NCBI GenBank assembly: GCA_027313505.1
Contig: DAHVDN010000002.1
Location: forward strand, 54,275-105,550
Direction of reading: 5' to 3'
DNA length: 51,276 bases
From: Candidatus Dormiibacterota bacterium
GTDB taxonomy: Bacteria; Chloroflexota; Dormibacteria; Aeolococcales; Bog-877
Both the position numbers and the translations under genes were made by a program. A model generated the notes under the pieces. The model ran no database searches, was not told the origin of the DNA, and worked only from the letters and a program-made list of their open reading frames with translations. This document shows, piece by piece, positions 38,442 through 47,300 of the stretch. Each line of letters opens with the position of its first letter. Within the stretch, counting starts at the first letter, position 1.

Positions 38442-39743
38442 CTAAAGGCTGGGGAGCTGGGCTCGTCCGATCCGGTCTGCGGTCTGCGGCTCAACTCCGG
38501 CTCCAATGGCGAAGGACCGCCAGTCGGAAACTGCCGCGGCCACCTCGTCCACGATCTCCTTGGCCCGTCCCCGCGCCAGGCCCGCGGTCTCGGCGCAGGC
38601 CTGAAAATCCTCCAAAGTGAAGTCCTCGCGCTTGCCGTTGATGGACATCTGGTGCCTACTGGTCCACGGCCCATCAGGGTTGAAGGCATAGGTCAGGTCG
38701 AAAGCCGGGGCCAGAGACCACCGGCCCCCTCGATCCATCAGAAAGCAGATGTTCTTCACATGGTCGTCTTGATTTCGGGCCATCACATTGAAGGTCATGC
38801 GGCGGACCTGTTGCTCGCGGCTCTCCATCCCGAGACCCAGCCGTCCTATGGTCTCCAGCGCCTGTTCGTAGGAGTAGGCCCCAGCCATGTTGAAGTCGAA
38901 GTGCCGAAGCGCGGCGAGTGACTGCATGTGCAGCTTGTCGCCACCCGGCAGTCGGTCGAACCTTCTTGTCAGGAAATGCCGACGCCCGCCTTCCTCAAGG
39001 AGGCGGCACTCGGTCATCTGGATGCCAGCGGCCCTGGCCATCTCGGAATAGGCGAACTCGACAGCGCCGTATCCCAGGGTGCCGCGCAGGTCCTTGTCGT
39101 GATTGCCTGCCACCCCGTCGAACTTGATGATCCAATGCTCGAAGTTGGGGTCCACCTCGACCTGGCCAGAGCGCACCTCAGCTGTCGCGGGATTGTAGGC
39201 GATGACCGCCTTGGCCCGGGCGCCGCCGGCCGAGGTGCCCACCAGCAGAATGTCCTTCATTGCCTTGGTGCGCTGCGGCTCCGAAAGGGACGCCGCGAAG
39301 CGCCGGCGGCTGGTCAGAATCGCCGAAGCCAGCTCCACCATCTCTTCAACGTTTATGGTCTGGCTCTTTGATCCTCTCGGGCCGAGGACGGGAGCGAACT
39401 CCAGCCCACCCATGGCCCGCCGCCCCACGTAGCAGAGGCGGTCGACGGAGTTGAACTCAGACGGCTGACGTCCCGTCCGGGCCAGCCAGGAGTCGATGAG
39501 CGCGTTCCCGAACCTATCCGGGAGTGAGTCGGCTAGCATGCCGGGAAGTCCGTGAAAGCTGGCAGGGCTCAACTCCGGAAAGGCATATGGAGCCTCGCGC
39601 AAAGGCATGGCGAGCGGAGATAGCTGAACTCCGCTGCCGAGGAAATGGCGGTCGTACTGGAAGGTAGCGGTGGTATCACCGTCGGCCATCTCGACGGCCC
39701 CAACCCGCGTGCCCCAAAGGTTGACCGCCGCGACGCTGGTCAT
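38442..39743 (-). CDS. hipA: HipA-family serine/threonine kinase toxin
   Basis: 433 residues from ATG 39743, which overlaps the hipB stop as ATGA. HipA N1 domain (about 1-110) has FLGSGVQLSPLAMPL and LPGMLADSLPDRFG; the kinase part has DPNFEHWIIKFDG, catalytic NVMARNQDDHVKN and the DFG-like metal site LAPAFDLTYAF. E. coli HipA phosphorylates glutamyl-tRNA synthetase and causes persistence; the target here is unknown. The active-site residues look intact. Downstream on this strand lies the broken hydrolase. Confidence 0.92.
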   Translation of the reverse strand: MTSVAAVNLWGTRVGAVEMADGDTTATFQYDRHFLGSGVQLSPLAMPLREAPYAFPELSPASFHGLPGMLADSLPDRFGNALIDSWLARTGRQPSEFNSVDRLCYVGRRAMGGLEFAPVLGPRGSKSQTINVEEMVELASAILTSRRRFAASLSEPQRTKAMKDILLVGTSAGGARAKAVIAYNPATAEVRSGQVEVDPNFEHWIIKFDGVAGNHDKDLRGTLGYGAVEFAYSEMARAAGIQMTECRLLEEGGRRHFLTRRFDRLPGGDKLHMQSLAALRHFDFNMAGAYSYEQALETIGRLGLGMESREQQVRRMTFNVMARNQDDHVKNICFLMDRGGRWSLAPAFDLTYAFNPDGPWTSRHQMSINGKREDFTLEDFQACAETAGLARGRAKEIVDEVAAAVSDWRSFAIGAGVEPQTADRIGRAQLPSL

Positions 39744-40117
39744 GAACCTGCAGGTGGCTGCTGGTCCTTCCAGCTCCATGCCACCGAGGAGGGGGAGGAG
39801 ACCTTCGTGGGTGCCCGAGATCCCGACGCCCGCCGTCTCTGCCTCCCCCTTAGGCGAAGGCTGTCGATCGGGCTCGGCAAACGCTCAGCTATCAGCTGGT
39901 TCAACCCCGCCAGCCCTCCCAGCACCCGCAGCACTCTGACCAAGGAGCGCAGCTCGGCCGGTCGGCCGGCCTCCATCCGTTCTACGGTGATCTTGCTGAG
40001 CCCGGCCTCCCTGGCGACATCCGCCTGGGTTAGGTTGTGATCCAGCCGGAGGCGCGTCAGCCGTTCCCCCAGCTCCGCCAGGACCACCTGATCCGTGCTC
40101 TCTTCATCTATCCTCAT
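39740..40117 (-). CDS. hipB: HipB-like HTH antitoxin
   Basis: 125 residues. HTH_3/XRE domain: ELGERLTRLRLDHNLTQADVAREAGLSKITVERMEAGRPAE (positions about 15-55), followed by RSLVRVLRVLGGLAGL. The last 35 residues are basic and disordered-looking. It neutralises HipA and represses the operon. ATG 40117; upstream is an AT-rich region with two palindromic sites. The 4-bp overlap with hipA is the usual coupling. Confidence 0.9.
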   Translation of the reverse strand: MRIDEESTDQVVLAELGERLTRLRLDHNLTQADVAREAGLSKITVERMEAGRPAELRSLVRVLRVLGGLAGLNQLIAERLPSPIDSLRLRGRQRRRASGSRAPTKVSSPSSVAWSWKDQQPPAGS

Positions 40118-40128
40118 GATCCATCTTC

Positions 40129-40184
40129 AGAGCTATATTAGCTCTCTGAAACTGTGTAAATGATCTTTTAAGCTACATTGTAGC
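40129..40184 (-). promoter_or_regulatory. hipBA promoter with two operator palindromes
   Basis: On the minus strand TTTACA (40155-40160), 17-bp spacer, TATAGC (40132-40137). Site O1 AGAGCTATATTAGCTCT (40129-40145) covers the -10; site O2 GCTACATTGTAGC (40172-40184) lies upstream of the -35. Both share the AGCTA...TAGC core; centres are 41 bp apart, about four helical turns. Confidence 0.65.
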
Positions 40185-40538
40185 ACACTCTTTGGTGATC
40201 GTGATAAATAGGCTCATAAGCTTCTTAATGGGCTATTAGAGGATCTTATATAACTTATGTGATCACTTACGGTGTATTCAAGAAAGTGGCGCTCATCTCG
40301 GCGGATCGCCCCCCAAGCTTGGGCTGGACCACGGCCCGTGGTGGATGGCATGGTCAGCGATCGAAGGTGATCACACTTCAGGGCGTCCCCATCGGGTGGT
40401 GACCTCGACCACTTATCGTGACTGGATGCCCGAGGGAGCTGGTGCGCCTTACTACAGCTCTCCTCCGCGAAGCCGCCCGGACCGCCCGCCCGGCAGTTGT
40501 CAGTCGGGCCCAGCCGGACGTCGCCTAGCGCATCCCGG
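40185..40538. other. AT-rich region and gene-free stretch upstream of hipB
   Basis: 40185-40280 is strikingly A/T-rich for this window, with a loose inverted repeat AATAGGC/GGGCTATT (about 40206-40238) that might be a third site. The remaining 250 bp hold no recognised gene. Confidence 0.4.
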
Positions 40539-41131
40539 TCAGGGGGCTGTCCACTCTGGGTCGCGTCCGGAAAGGCCGAGCGGATGGTGAAGGGCCGAGC
40601 TGGAGCCGGGAATCACGACCGGTGGGGCGAAGGCCTTTCCCTCGCCCTGATAGTCAGGGGTGAGCATCGCGGGAGCAAAGGCCAGCGATTCCTCGACGGC
40701 AGCAACCGGGGGCGACCACTCTTGGCCAGTGGCGCGGGCGAGGTCCCATCGGTGGACCTGATACTCCCACAGGATCATCCCCAAGGCGATCTCTCCAGGC
40801 ATCGAGTGTTCCCCGAGCCACAAGGGGCGCTGGGCCGCCCCGCCGCGGAGGGCTCCGACCAGCGACTCGGCCGCTCTGCGCACCTCTGCACCCGTCGGAA
40901 GGAGTGCTGGTTTGCTATGTCGGAGCTGGGCGCTCTCCCATCTGGGTCGGAGAATCCCGCCGCGAAGGTGCCCAACCAACCCCATACATGGTCCCTGAGC
41001 TGGGCCAAGTCCCACTCGCAGCACGGGGTGGGGTCCCAGAGCCGATCCTGGTCAAGGGCATCGACCACCAACGCCAGCTCGGAGAGTACTGAGGACAGGA
41101 GGTCGGTGGTCTGGGTCGTTCCGTTAGCCGT
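40539..41131 (-). pseudogene. Frameshifted TIGR03086/mycothiol-dependent isomerase-like gene
   Basis: The first part (from about 41131) reads TTDLLSSVLSELALVVDALD then PTPCCEWDLAQLRDHVWGWL, the start of DinB/MDMPI-like metal-binding proteins. Near 40912 the frame shifts by one, and the rest continues as KPALLPTGAEVRRAAESL and EIALGMILWEYQVHRWDLARATGQ, the TIGR03086 C-terminal pattern. No canonical start codon is seen for the N-terminal part either. Two complementary halves in different frames make a single-base indel likely. Confidence 0.75.
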
Positions 41132-41414
41132 GGCGGGATTCTACCGGTACTACTCACCAAGTCGATTCGCGAGCTAGCGTGGAAACGGCTTAAGGTGACG
41201 GCCGAAGCGTCATGGAATCCGACCGGACTCGAGAAGAGGCACCCCTCAGTCGGCGGCCCGCCGCAGAGTCCCGGCCGGTAAGGGGCTTCCACTTGCCGGA
41301 CACCCCCCTGAGACGCTTAAGCAATGCTGGCGAGATGGCGACTGCCGACCTTGATTCATTACTTGGGAATGCGTCGCTACGTGAGGGATCGGAGGCGGGC
41401 ACCGGAGGTGGTGA

Positions 41415-42809
41415 CTAGGTTCGACTCCCAGCCGTCCAAAGGTGCATGGCCGCAAAGCCCCGGAACGGGCGCCAGCCCTCTGCAACCCGCGCTGCCACCG
41501 CGGGGTTTGCAACACCTCGTGGCTCGCCTGAGAGAGCGCGCCGGAGGCCAAGGTCTGAGGCGGGGAAGGCATCGGGCTCTCCCAGCCGCAACGCCAGATA
41601 TTGAGCCGTCCAGGGCCCGAGGCCCTTTATGGCAGAGATCTCTGCGGCAAACTCCTCAAGTCTGCCCCGAGCTTCGAGGTGAAGCTCATGGCGGGCCACG
41701 GCGGTAGCGAAGGCCCGGATGGCGTCTGCCCTTCCTTTCGGGATACCCCCGGCCTCCAAGTCGGCGTCAACCAGCTTCTCGGCGCTGGGAAAGAGATGGC
41801 TAAGGCCGAGCTGGGTGAGCCCCGGTACGGGTATTCCGTGACACTCGACGATGCGGGCCGTCAGGGTGTTGGCCCCAGCGACGGTGACCTGCTGGCCGAC
41901 GATCGCGCGCACGCCGATCTCGAATGGGTCCCAGGCACCCAGCGGTCGGAGCCCAGGGAAGCGAGCCACCAGGTGAGCAAGCCTCTGGTCCTGGCGCATG
42001 AGCTCCTCGGCTGATGCCACATCCGAGTCGAGGCTGAAGATCCGCCTGGCCCGGCTTACTATCGCCATGAGGCCACCCCAGTGGGGGAGGTGGGCGCGTA
42101 GCAGCACGGTGTCGGAGGCGGCGAGCTCCAATTCGAGCACCGCGGGGTCACCCTCGATCAGCGCGGTGCGCCTGTAGGTCGACTCGCTGACGGCCTCAAC
42201 ACCAGGGATCACCCGCCCTCGCAGATAGCCCAGCATCGCCTCCCAGTTCAACGGACCACTAACCGGGAGCCGCAAAACCAACCCTCCGTCAGCCGCCAGT
42301 CGGTCGCTCGAACGACGTTTGGCACGGAGCACTTTGGGCGTTGCCCGGAACACGTCCAGAAAGACCCGGTTCATCTGTCGGGCGGAGCCGAATCCAGCGG
42401 CGAGGGCGACGTCAATGACAGTGAGGTCCGTGTCGTCCAACAGGCGCCTGGCGAAGTGGGCTCTCTGGGACCGTGCCAGCTGATCCGGAGTCACTCCGAG
42501 GTGTTCTTGGAACTGTCTACGAAGATGGCGGCCTGAGATCCCCATCCGGCGGCCCAACTCCGCTTCGTTCTGCGAGTCGAGGGCCCCTCCAACCACCGCC
42601 TCCAGCGCCCGCAACACCACCTTTGGAACTCCTTGCAGCGGTGGAGCTCCCCAGCGATACGGGCGACATCTCAGACACGCTCGATACCCAGCCGCCTCGG
42701 CGGCGGCCGCCAGCGGAAAGCCGCGCACGTTGCCCGGGTCGGGATTGGCGGAGCAGCCTGGCCGGCAGTAGATCCCCGTGGTCACCACTGCAGAAAACTG
42801 AGCCACCAT
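41415..42809 (-). CDS. Ada-AlkA fusion: alkylation-response regulator and 3-methyladenine glycosylase
   Basis: 464 residues. Ada metal-binding domain with four cysteines (YCRPGC at about 15-19, CLRC at 45-48), the first being the methyl-phosphotriester acceptor; then an AraC-type HTH (GRRMGISGRHLRRQFQEHLG...VIDVALAAGFGSARQMNRVF, about 85-150); then AlkA (about 175-464) with the helix-hairpin-helix IKGLGPWTAQYLALR and catalytic Asp in FPASDLGLRRAL. The N-terminus is about 20 residues shorter than normal Ada; an IS630 element lies 61 bp upstream. ATG 42809 or TTG 42812. It senses methylated DNA and excises alkylated bases. Confidence 0.92.
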   Translation of the reverse strand: MVAQFSAVVTTGIYCRPGCSANPDPGNVRGFPLAAAAEAAGYRACLRCRPYRWGAPPLQGVPKVVLRALEAVVGGALDSQNEAELGRRMGISGRHLRRQFQEHLGVTPDQLARSQRAHFARRLLDDTDLTVIDVALAAGFGSARQMNRVFLDVFRATPKVLRAKRRSSDRLAADGGLVLRLPVSGPLNWEAMLGYLRGRVIPGVEAVSESTYRRTALIEGDPAVLELELAASDTVLLRAHLPHWGGLMAIVSRARRIFSLDSDVASAEELMRQDQRLAHLVARFPGLRPLGAWDPFEIGVRAIVGQQVTVAGANTLTARIVECHGIPVPGLTQLGLSHLFPSAEKLVDADLEAGGIPKGRADAIRAFATAVARHELHLEARGRLEEFAAEISAIKGLGPWTAQYLALRLGEPDAFPASDLGLRRALSGEPRGVANPAVAARVAEGWRPFRGFAAMHLWTAGSRT

Positions 42810-42869
42810 CAAATTATCGGGCGAGGTGAACCTTCAAATCAGACGGATACGGACAAAGTGCGCTGACGC

Positions 42870-43979
42870 CTAGTGGTCTGTCTGTGAATTGATCTGGCGG
42901 AGAGTGGCACGTCCCCGTTGAACCTTGGCGATAATCTCGTTGGCGGGTGTGTGCCAGACATAAGGCTTGGGGTTCTGGTTCCACGAGACGGCCCACTTTT
43001 CGATTGCGGTGATGAGATCGGGCACGCTGGTGAATGCGCCACGACGCAGGCGCTTGTCAGTGAGCTCCTTGAACCAGCGTTCGACCAGGTTGACCCACGA
43101 GCTTGAGGTGGGTGTGTAATGCAAGTGCCAGCGCGCCCGGCGGGGGTGGGCTAGCCATCCGGTGATCGCCGGGGCCTTGTGTGCGGACAGGTTGTCGAGG
43201 ACGACGTGGACCTCCAGCTCCCGCGGCACGCTGGCGTCAATGCGCTTGAAGAACCTGAGCACATCGGCGGCGGTATGACTGCTGCGGCAGTGGGTTAGAA
43301 TCTCGCCGCTGCCAATGTTGAGCGCGGCGAACAGGTCGGTCGTGCCATGGCGCTTGTAGTCGTGGGTCACGGTGCCGGCTCGGCCTGAGCGGAGCGGCAG
43401 CCCGGGCTGCGTCCGATCCAGTGCCTGGCACTGAGTTTTCTCATCGAAGCTGAACACGGCGGCCCGCTCCGGGGGATCCATGTACAGCCCGACGACATCG
43501 ACCAGTTTCTCCTCGAAATGGATGTCGTTGGAGATCTTGAATGTGTCGACTCTCCACGGCTTCAGGTTGTGATCCGCCCAGATCTGGGCAACCGAGTCCT
43601 TGCCGATGCCAACGTGTCGGGCCAGGGTCCTTGTGGTCCAGTGTGTCGACCCGTCAGCTGGACTCTCGTGCTGGGTGATGCGCAAGACCTCGGCCACAGT
43701 CCCCGGCGGCAACCAAGGTTTGCGGCCCCGCCCTGGGGCGATTACTCCTACCCCGTCTACACCCTTCTCCACAAAACGAGTTCGCCAACGGCGTACGGCA
43801 TCGGAATCCACGCCGGAGCGACGGGCGATCTCTTCGTTGCCGACACCATCTCCTGCCCAGAGCAGAGCACGCGCTTGGACGACCTTCCTATGTGCGAGTG
43901 ATGGCGCCCCAGCGATCTGCTGTAGTGATCGACGTTGCGTGGCGCTTAGCGGCATGGCCGCGGCAGTGGAGTTGTGCAT
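42870..43979 (-). CDS. IS630-family transposase (DDE)
   Basis: 369 residues. N-terminal HTH region with ARRSGVDSDAVRRWRTRFVEKG, then the DDE catalytic core: VFSFDEKTQ, HVVLDNLSAHK and SSSWVNLVERWFKELTDK, the last Glu completing the triad. The frame is intact, so the element may be active. The final TAG is built from the TA duplication plus the next flanking base, outside the inverted repeat. Confidence 0.95.
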   Translation of the reverse strand: MHNSTAAAMPLSATQRRSLQQIAGAPSLAHRKVVQARALLWAGDGVGNEEIARRSGVDSDAVRRWRTRFVEKGVDGVGVIAPGRGRKPWLPPGTVAEVLRITQHESPADGSTHWTTRTLARHVGIGKDSVAQIWADHNLKPWRVDTFKISNDIHFEEKLVDVVGLYMDPPERAAVFSFDEKTQCQALDRTQPGLPLRSGRAGTVTHDYKRHGTTDLFAALNIGSGEILTHCRSSHTAADVLRFFKRIDASVPRELEVHVVLDNLSAHKAPAITGWLAHPRRARWHLHYTPTSSSWVNLVERWFKELTDKRLRRGAFTSVPDLITAIEKWAVSWNQNPKPYVWHTPANEIIAKVQRGRATLRQINSQTDH

Positions 43980-44016
43980 CACCGTATGCTACCATGCCAT
44001 TTCACCGACGGACCAC
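42873..44016. mobile_element. Complete IS630-family insertion sequence
   Basis: Inverted repeats GTGGTCTGTCTGTGAATTG (42873) and, on the other strand, GTGGTCCGTCGGTGAAATG (ending 44016). TA is duplicated at 42871-42872 and 44017-44018 within CTAG, the preferred IS630 target. One transposase gene fills it. It lies just upstream of the Ada-AlkA gene, in the place its promoter would occupy. Confidence 0.92.
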
Positions 44017-44265
44017 TAGCCTGGCCCAGGCGGCCGCCGGCCACATCTCCCGGTAACCCGCAGTCATCGGGCTACTGCGACCTTGCGCCGTCACTCCGCT
44101 GGGGGGCGACGCGCGCCATACGATTCACTCCTTTGGGGGATGACAGATGCGCACATCTAGTCCCTATGGGGGATTTCCAACGCTAAAAAGTTGACATACG
44201 GTGAGTGTCCTGGGTTCACGTGGACAAATCCAGCAAGAGTGCACACAGGAGGGTCGGCACCAATC
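44017..44265. other. Leader region of the peptide-transport operon
   Basis: A perfect TTGACA at 44191-44196 is present, but no good -10 follows at 16-18 bp (GTTCAC region). GGAGGG (44249) probably serves as ribosome-binding site for the TTG start at 44266. Confidence 0.35.
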
Positions 44266-46215
44266 TTGAACAGCGCCAATCTGCTTCGACACTGGCGGTT
44301 CGGGGGGATCGCCATCGTTACAACACTTTTGGTGGCCGCCTGCGGCGGGACCAGTGCCCCGACGCAACCTACGCACGGCGGGACTGTGACTTTTGCGGAA
44401 GGTCCGAGCGCGCCTCCCAACTACATTTTCCCGATGGAGTCGTCAGCCTACTTCAGCGTCACCAACTCAGAGCAGTTCGACTATTCGATGTACCCGCCGC
44501 TGTACTGGTTCGGTGACCACGGCCAGCCAATCAATGACCCGCAGCTCAGCATCGCCAACCCGCCGGTCTTCTCCTCCAACAACACCGTCGTGAGCATCAC
44601 CCTGAAGCATTGGGTCTGGTCGAACGGCAAGCCGATCACCGCCCGAGATGTCATCTTTTGGCTGAATCTGCTCAGCGCGGCTACAGATTCCAACGCCCCT
44701 CCGGTGGGCAGCAGCAGTGCCCCGGGTCCGGGATGGGGGGCGCTGGTCCCCGGCGGGTTCCCGTTCAATGTGGTGAGTTACACCCAGACCGGGACCTACT
44801 CGCTCCAGATGAAGCTCAACGCGTCATACAACCCGCTGTGGTTCCAGTACAACGAGCTGAGCCAGATCGTGCCGCTTCCGACGCAGGCATGGGATGAGCT
44901 CGCCACGACCGGGCCCATCGGGAACTACGACAGCTCGGCCCAGGCCCGGGTGGCACTTCCAAACACCTCGCCGTCCCAGTATGTGCCCAAGAATCCAGGA
45001 ACCGCGACCAGTGGGGCGTTGGGTGTCGCCCAATTCCTCAACAGCCAATCGCAGAGTCTCGACACCTACCAGAGCAACCCGCTCTGGCAGGTGGTCAGCG
45101 GGCCGTTCAGGCTGAGCGCATACACCACCTCTGGATACGCGAAGCTGGTGCCCAACCCGAACTATTCCGGGAGCGCCAAGCCGACGATCTCGGCCTTTGT
45201 GGAGGAGCCCTTCACCAGTGACACTGCTGAGTTCAATGCGCTTGAAGCCGGGACCCTGACGATTGGGTACATCCCGCCCCAGGACCTGGCGCAAAAGGCC
45301 TCACTGGAGAGGCGGTTCGGATACTCATTTGCGCCGTGGTACGGCTCCGCGTTCACCTATTTCCCCTACAACTTCACCAACCCCAAGACCGGTCCGATCT
45401 TCAAGCAGCTGTACTTCCGCCAGGCGGTGCAGTCGCTGGTCAATCAGCCTCAGTACATCAAGGACTTTCTCGGGGGATACGCCACAGTGACCAACGGACC
45501 TGTGCCCACCTGGCCGGTCGGGAACGCCGACGAGAGTCCGCTGGAGGCCAAGGGCCAGATTTATCCATACGACCCTGCCAAGGCTGTCTCCCTGCTCCAA
45601 GATCACGGGTGGACAGTCAAGAAGGGCGGGACCAGCTTCTGCTCCAGACCGGGAACCGGCGCCAATCAATGCGGCGCTGGGATCTCCAGTGGGGAGACCT
45701 TGGCGTTTACCCTGCTCTATCAGAGTGGGTCGGTCCCACTGACCAATGAGATGGAGGCGCTGCAGTCCGCGGCACAGAGGAGCGCAGGAATCGACCTGAC
45801 CCTGTCCACAGCGCCCTTCGCTCAGGTGATCGGCACCGCCTTCAACGGCTGCACCACGGCCACCCCATGCAGTGGGTGGGAGCTCGCGAACTGGGGTGGG
45901 GGATGGTCGTACTCCCCCGACTACCTTCCCACCGGAGGTGAGATCTTCGGGACCGGCGCCTCGTCCAATGCCGGAGATTACAGCATTCCGACCAATGACG
46001 CCAACATCCAGGCAACGCACACCGCTTCCTCGGCTGCTGCCGAGCTGAAGGCGCTCTTCACTTACGAGAATTACCTGGCCCAACAGGTTCCTGTGGTCTA
46101 CATGCCCACGACCCCAGAACAGGACGAGTTGGTCCTCTACAAGAGCAACCTGCGTGGAGTCACACCGCTAGATCCCTACGGTTCGATATATCCCCAGGAC
46201 TACTCCTTCTCCTGA
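44266..46215 (+). CDS. Peptide/nickel-type ABC transporter substrate-binding lipoprotein
   Basis: 649 residues from TTG 44266 (GTG 44239 is possible). Signal peptide with hydrophobic IAIVTTLLVAA and lipobox VAAC, so it is anchored outside the membrane. SBP family 5 pattern: QFDYSMYPPLYWF, VVSITLKHWVWSNGKPITARDVIFWL, SGPFRLSAYTTSGYAKLVPNPNY, and YFRQAVQSLVNQPQYI. Insertions with extra Cys (CSRPGTGANQCG, CTTATPCSG) are unusual. The ligand is probably oligopeptide-like but unproven. A strong hairpin follows before the permease genes. Confidence 0.9.
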   Translation: MNSANLLRHWRFGGIAIVTTLLVAACGGTSAPTQPTHGGTVTFAEGPSAPPNYIFPMESSAYFSVTNSEQFDYSMYPPLYWFGDHGQPINDPQLSIANPPVFSSNNTVVSITLKHWVWSNGKPITARDVIFWLNLLSAATDSNAPPVGSSSAPGPGWGALVPGGFPFNVVSYTQTGTYSLQMKLNASYNPLWFQYNELSQIVPLPTQAWDELATTGPIGNYDSSAQARVALPNTSPSQYVPKNPGTATSGALGVAQFLNSQSQSLDTYQSNPLWQVVSGPFRLSAYTTSGYAKLVPNPNYSGSAKPTISAFVEEPFTSDTAEFNALEAGTLTIGYIPPQDLAQKASLERRFGYSFAPWYGSAFTYFPYNFTNPKTGPIFKQLYFRQAVQSLVNQPQYIKDFLGGYATVTNGPVPTWPVGNADESPLEAKGQIYPYDPAKAVSLLQDHGWTVKKGGTSFCSRPGTGANQCGAGISSGETLAFTLLYQSGSVPLTNEMEALQSAAQRSAGIDLTLSTAPFAQVIGTAFNGCTTATPCSGWELANWGGGWSYSPDYLPTGGEIFGTGASSNAGDYSIPTNDANIQATHTASSAAAELKALFTYENYLAQQVPVVYMPTTPEQDELVLYKSNLRGVTPLDPYGSIYPQDYSFS

Positions 46216-46229
46216 CCGCGGGAGGTCGG

Positions 46230-46263
46230 GTGGCTGGGTCGGCAATTGCGCCGACCCAGCCAC
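46230..46263 (+). promoter_or_regulatory. 14-bp perfect hairpin between binding-protein and permease genes
   Basis: Arms at 46230-46243 and 46250-46263 pair exactly (GTGGCTGGGTCGGC against its complement) around AATTGC. No T run follows, so it is more likely an mRNA stabiliser or partial attenuator that keeps binding-protein levels above permease levels. Confidence 0.6.
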
Positions 46264-46304
46264 GGGCCCACCACCCCAACGCTCCAAAAGCTAGGTGAGA
46301 TGCG

Positions 46305-47249
46305 GTGACCAACTGTCTGCTGAGGCGGGTCCTCCAGTCCCTGGTGGTGGTGTTCGGGGTCACTGTGATCACCTTCACCCTGCTCCATCTGTTGCCCGGC
46401 AACCCCGTGCGAGCAATTCTGGGCGGCAAAACGACAGCGCAGGCGGTCCGTCAACTGACCCTGGAATATGGGTTCAACCGACCGCTGCCCATCCAATATT
46501 TCATCTGGCTTGGGAATCCTCTGCATGGCAACCTGGGCTTCTCCTTCAAGCTGAACGAGTCAGTGGCAGCCCTGCTCATCCAGCGAATCCCCAAGACGCT
46601 GTTCCTGACCGGATCGGCCCTGACATTGGCGGTTGTCCTGGCCATCCCCGCCGGGATGTGGCAGGCGCTGCGCCGTAACAAGCCCGACGACTATGTCGGC
46701 ACCGGCCTCATATTCATCTTCTACTCGATGCCCACCTTCTGGCTCGGGCTCCTCCTGATAGTTGTCTTCAGCGAGGGCCTCAGCTGGTTCCCATTCGAAG
46801 CGCCCCAGGACCAGGGCGGGCTGTTCTCACAGTTGAACGCAATGGTGCTGCCGATCGCGACCCTGACGCTGGTGACCCTGGCGTTGTTCACCCGTTTCAT
46901 GCGCAGCGCGATGCGGGAGCAGCGCATCCAGGACTATGTGCGTACGGCTAGGGCCAAGGGAGTCGCCAAGTTGTCAATTCTTCTTCGCCACATCCTGCGC
47001 AATGCGCTCCTGCCTCTGATCACCTTGGTGGGCCTCTCCATCCCCGGCGTGCTCAGCGGCTCGCTGGTCACCGAAACGGTCTTCAACTATCCCGGGATGG
47101 GCCTGCTCTTTTTTCAGGCCGCTGTGTCAAACGACTTTCCCGTCCTGCTGGGAGTGACCTTGATCGTGGCCCTGGCTACGGTGGCCGGAAACCTGTTGGC
47201 AGACGTGATGTACGCCGTCGTCGACCCGAGGATCAGGTATGTCTCCTGA
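46305..47249 (+). CDS. ABC transporter permease, DppB/OppB type
   Basis: 314 residues, about six membrane helices. N-terminus RRVLQSLVVVFGVTVITFTLLHLLPGNPVRAI is the DppB signature; the EAA loop is RTARAKGVAKLSILLRHILRNALLPLITLVG. VTETVFNYPGMGLLFFQA is typical of the late region. GTG start. It forms half of the inner-membrane channel; the partner permease follows 51 bp downstream. Confidence 0.94.
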   Translation: MTNCLLRRVLQSLVVVFGVTVITFTLLHLLPGNPVRAILGGKTTAQAVRQLTLEYGFNRPLPIQYFIWLGNPLHGNLGFSFKLNESVAALLIQRIPKTLFLTGSALTLAVVLAIPAGMWQALRRNKPDDYVGTGLIFIFYSMPTFWLGLLLIVVFSEGLSWFPFEAPQDQGGLFSQLNAMVLPIATLTLVTLALFTRFMRSAMREQRIQDYVRTARAKGVAKLSILLRHILRNALLPLITLVGLSIPGVLSGSLVTETVFNYPGMGLLFFQAAVSNDFPVLLGVTLIVALATVAGNLLADVMYAVVDPRIRYVS

Positions 47250-47300
47250 CCGTTTTGGGCCAGGTTTTCAGAACCGGAAGCAGAGGGGGAGGGTTCGGTC

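Noticed and set aside
41405..41450. tRNA-like T-loop GGTTCGACTCC
   Set aside because: No acceptor, anticodon or D-arm pairing around it; it overlaps the end of the Ada-AlkA gene.
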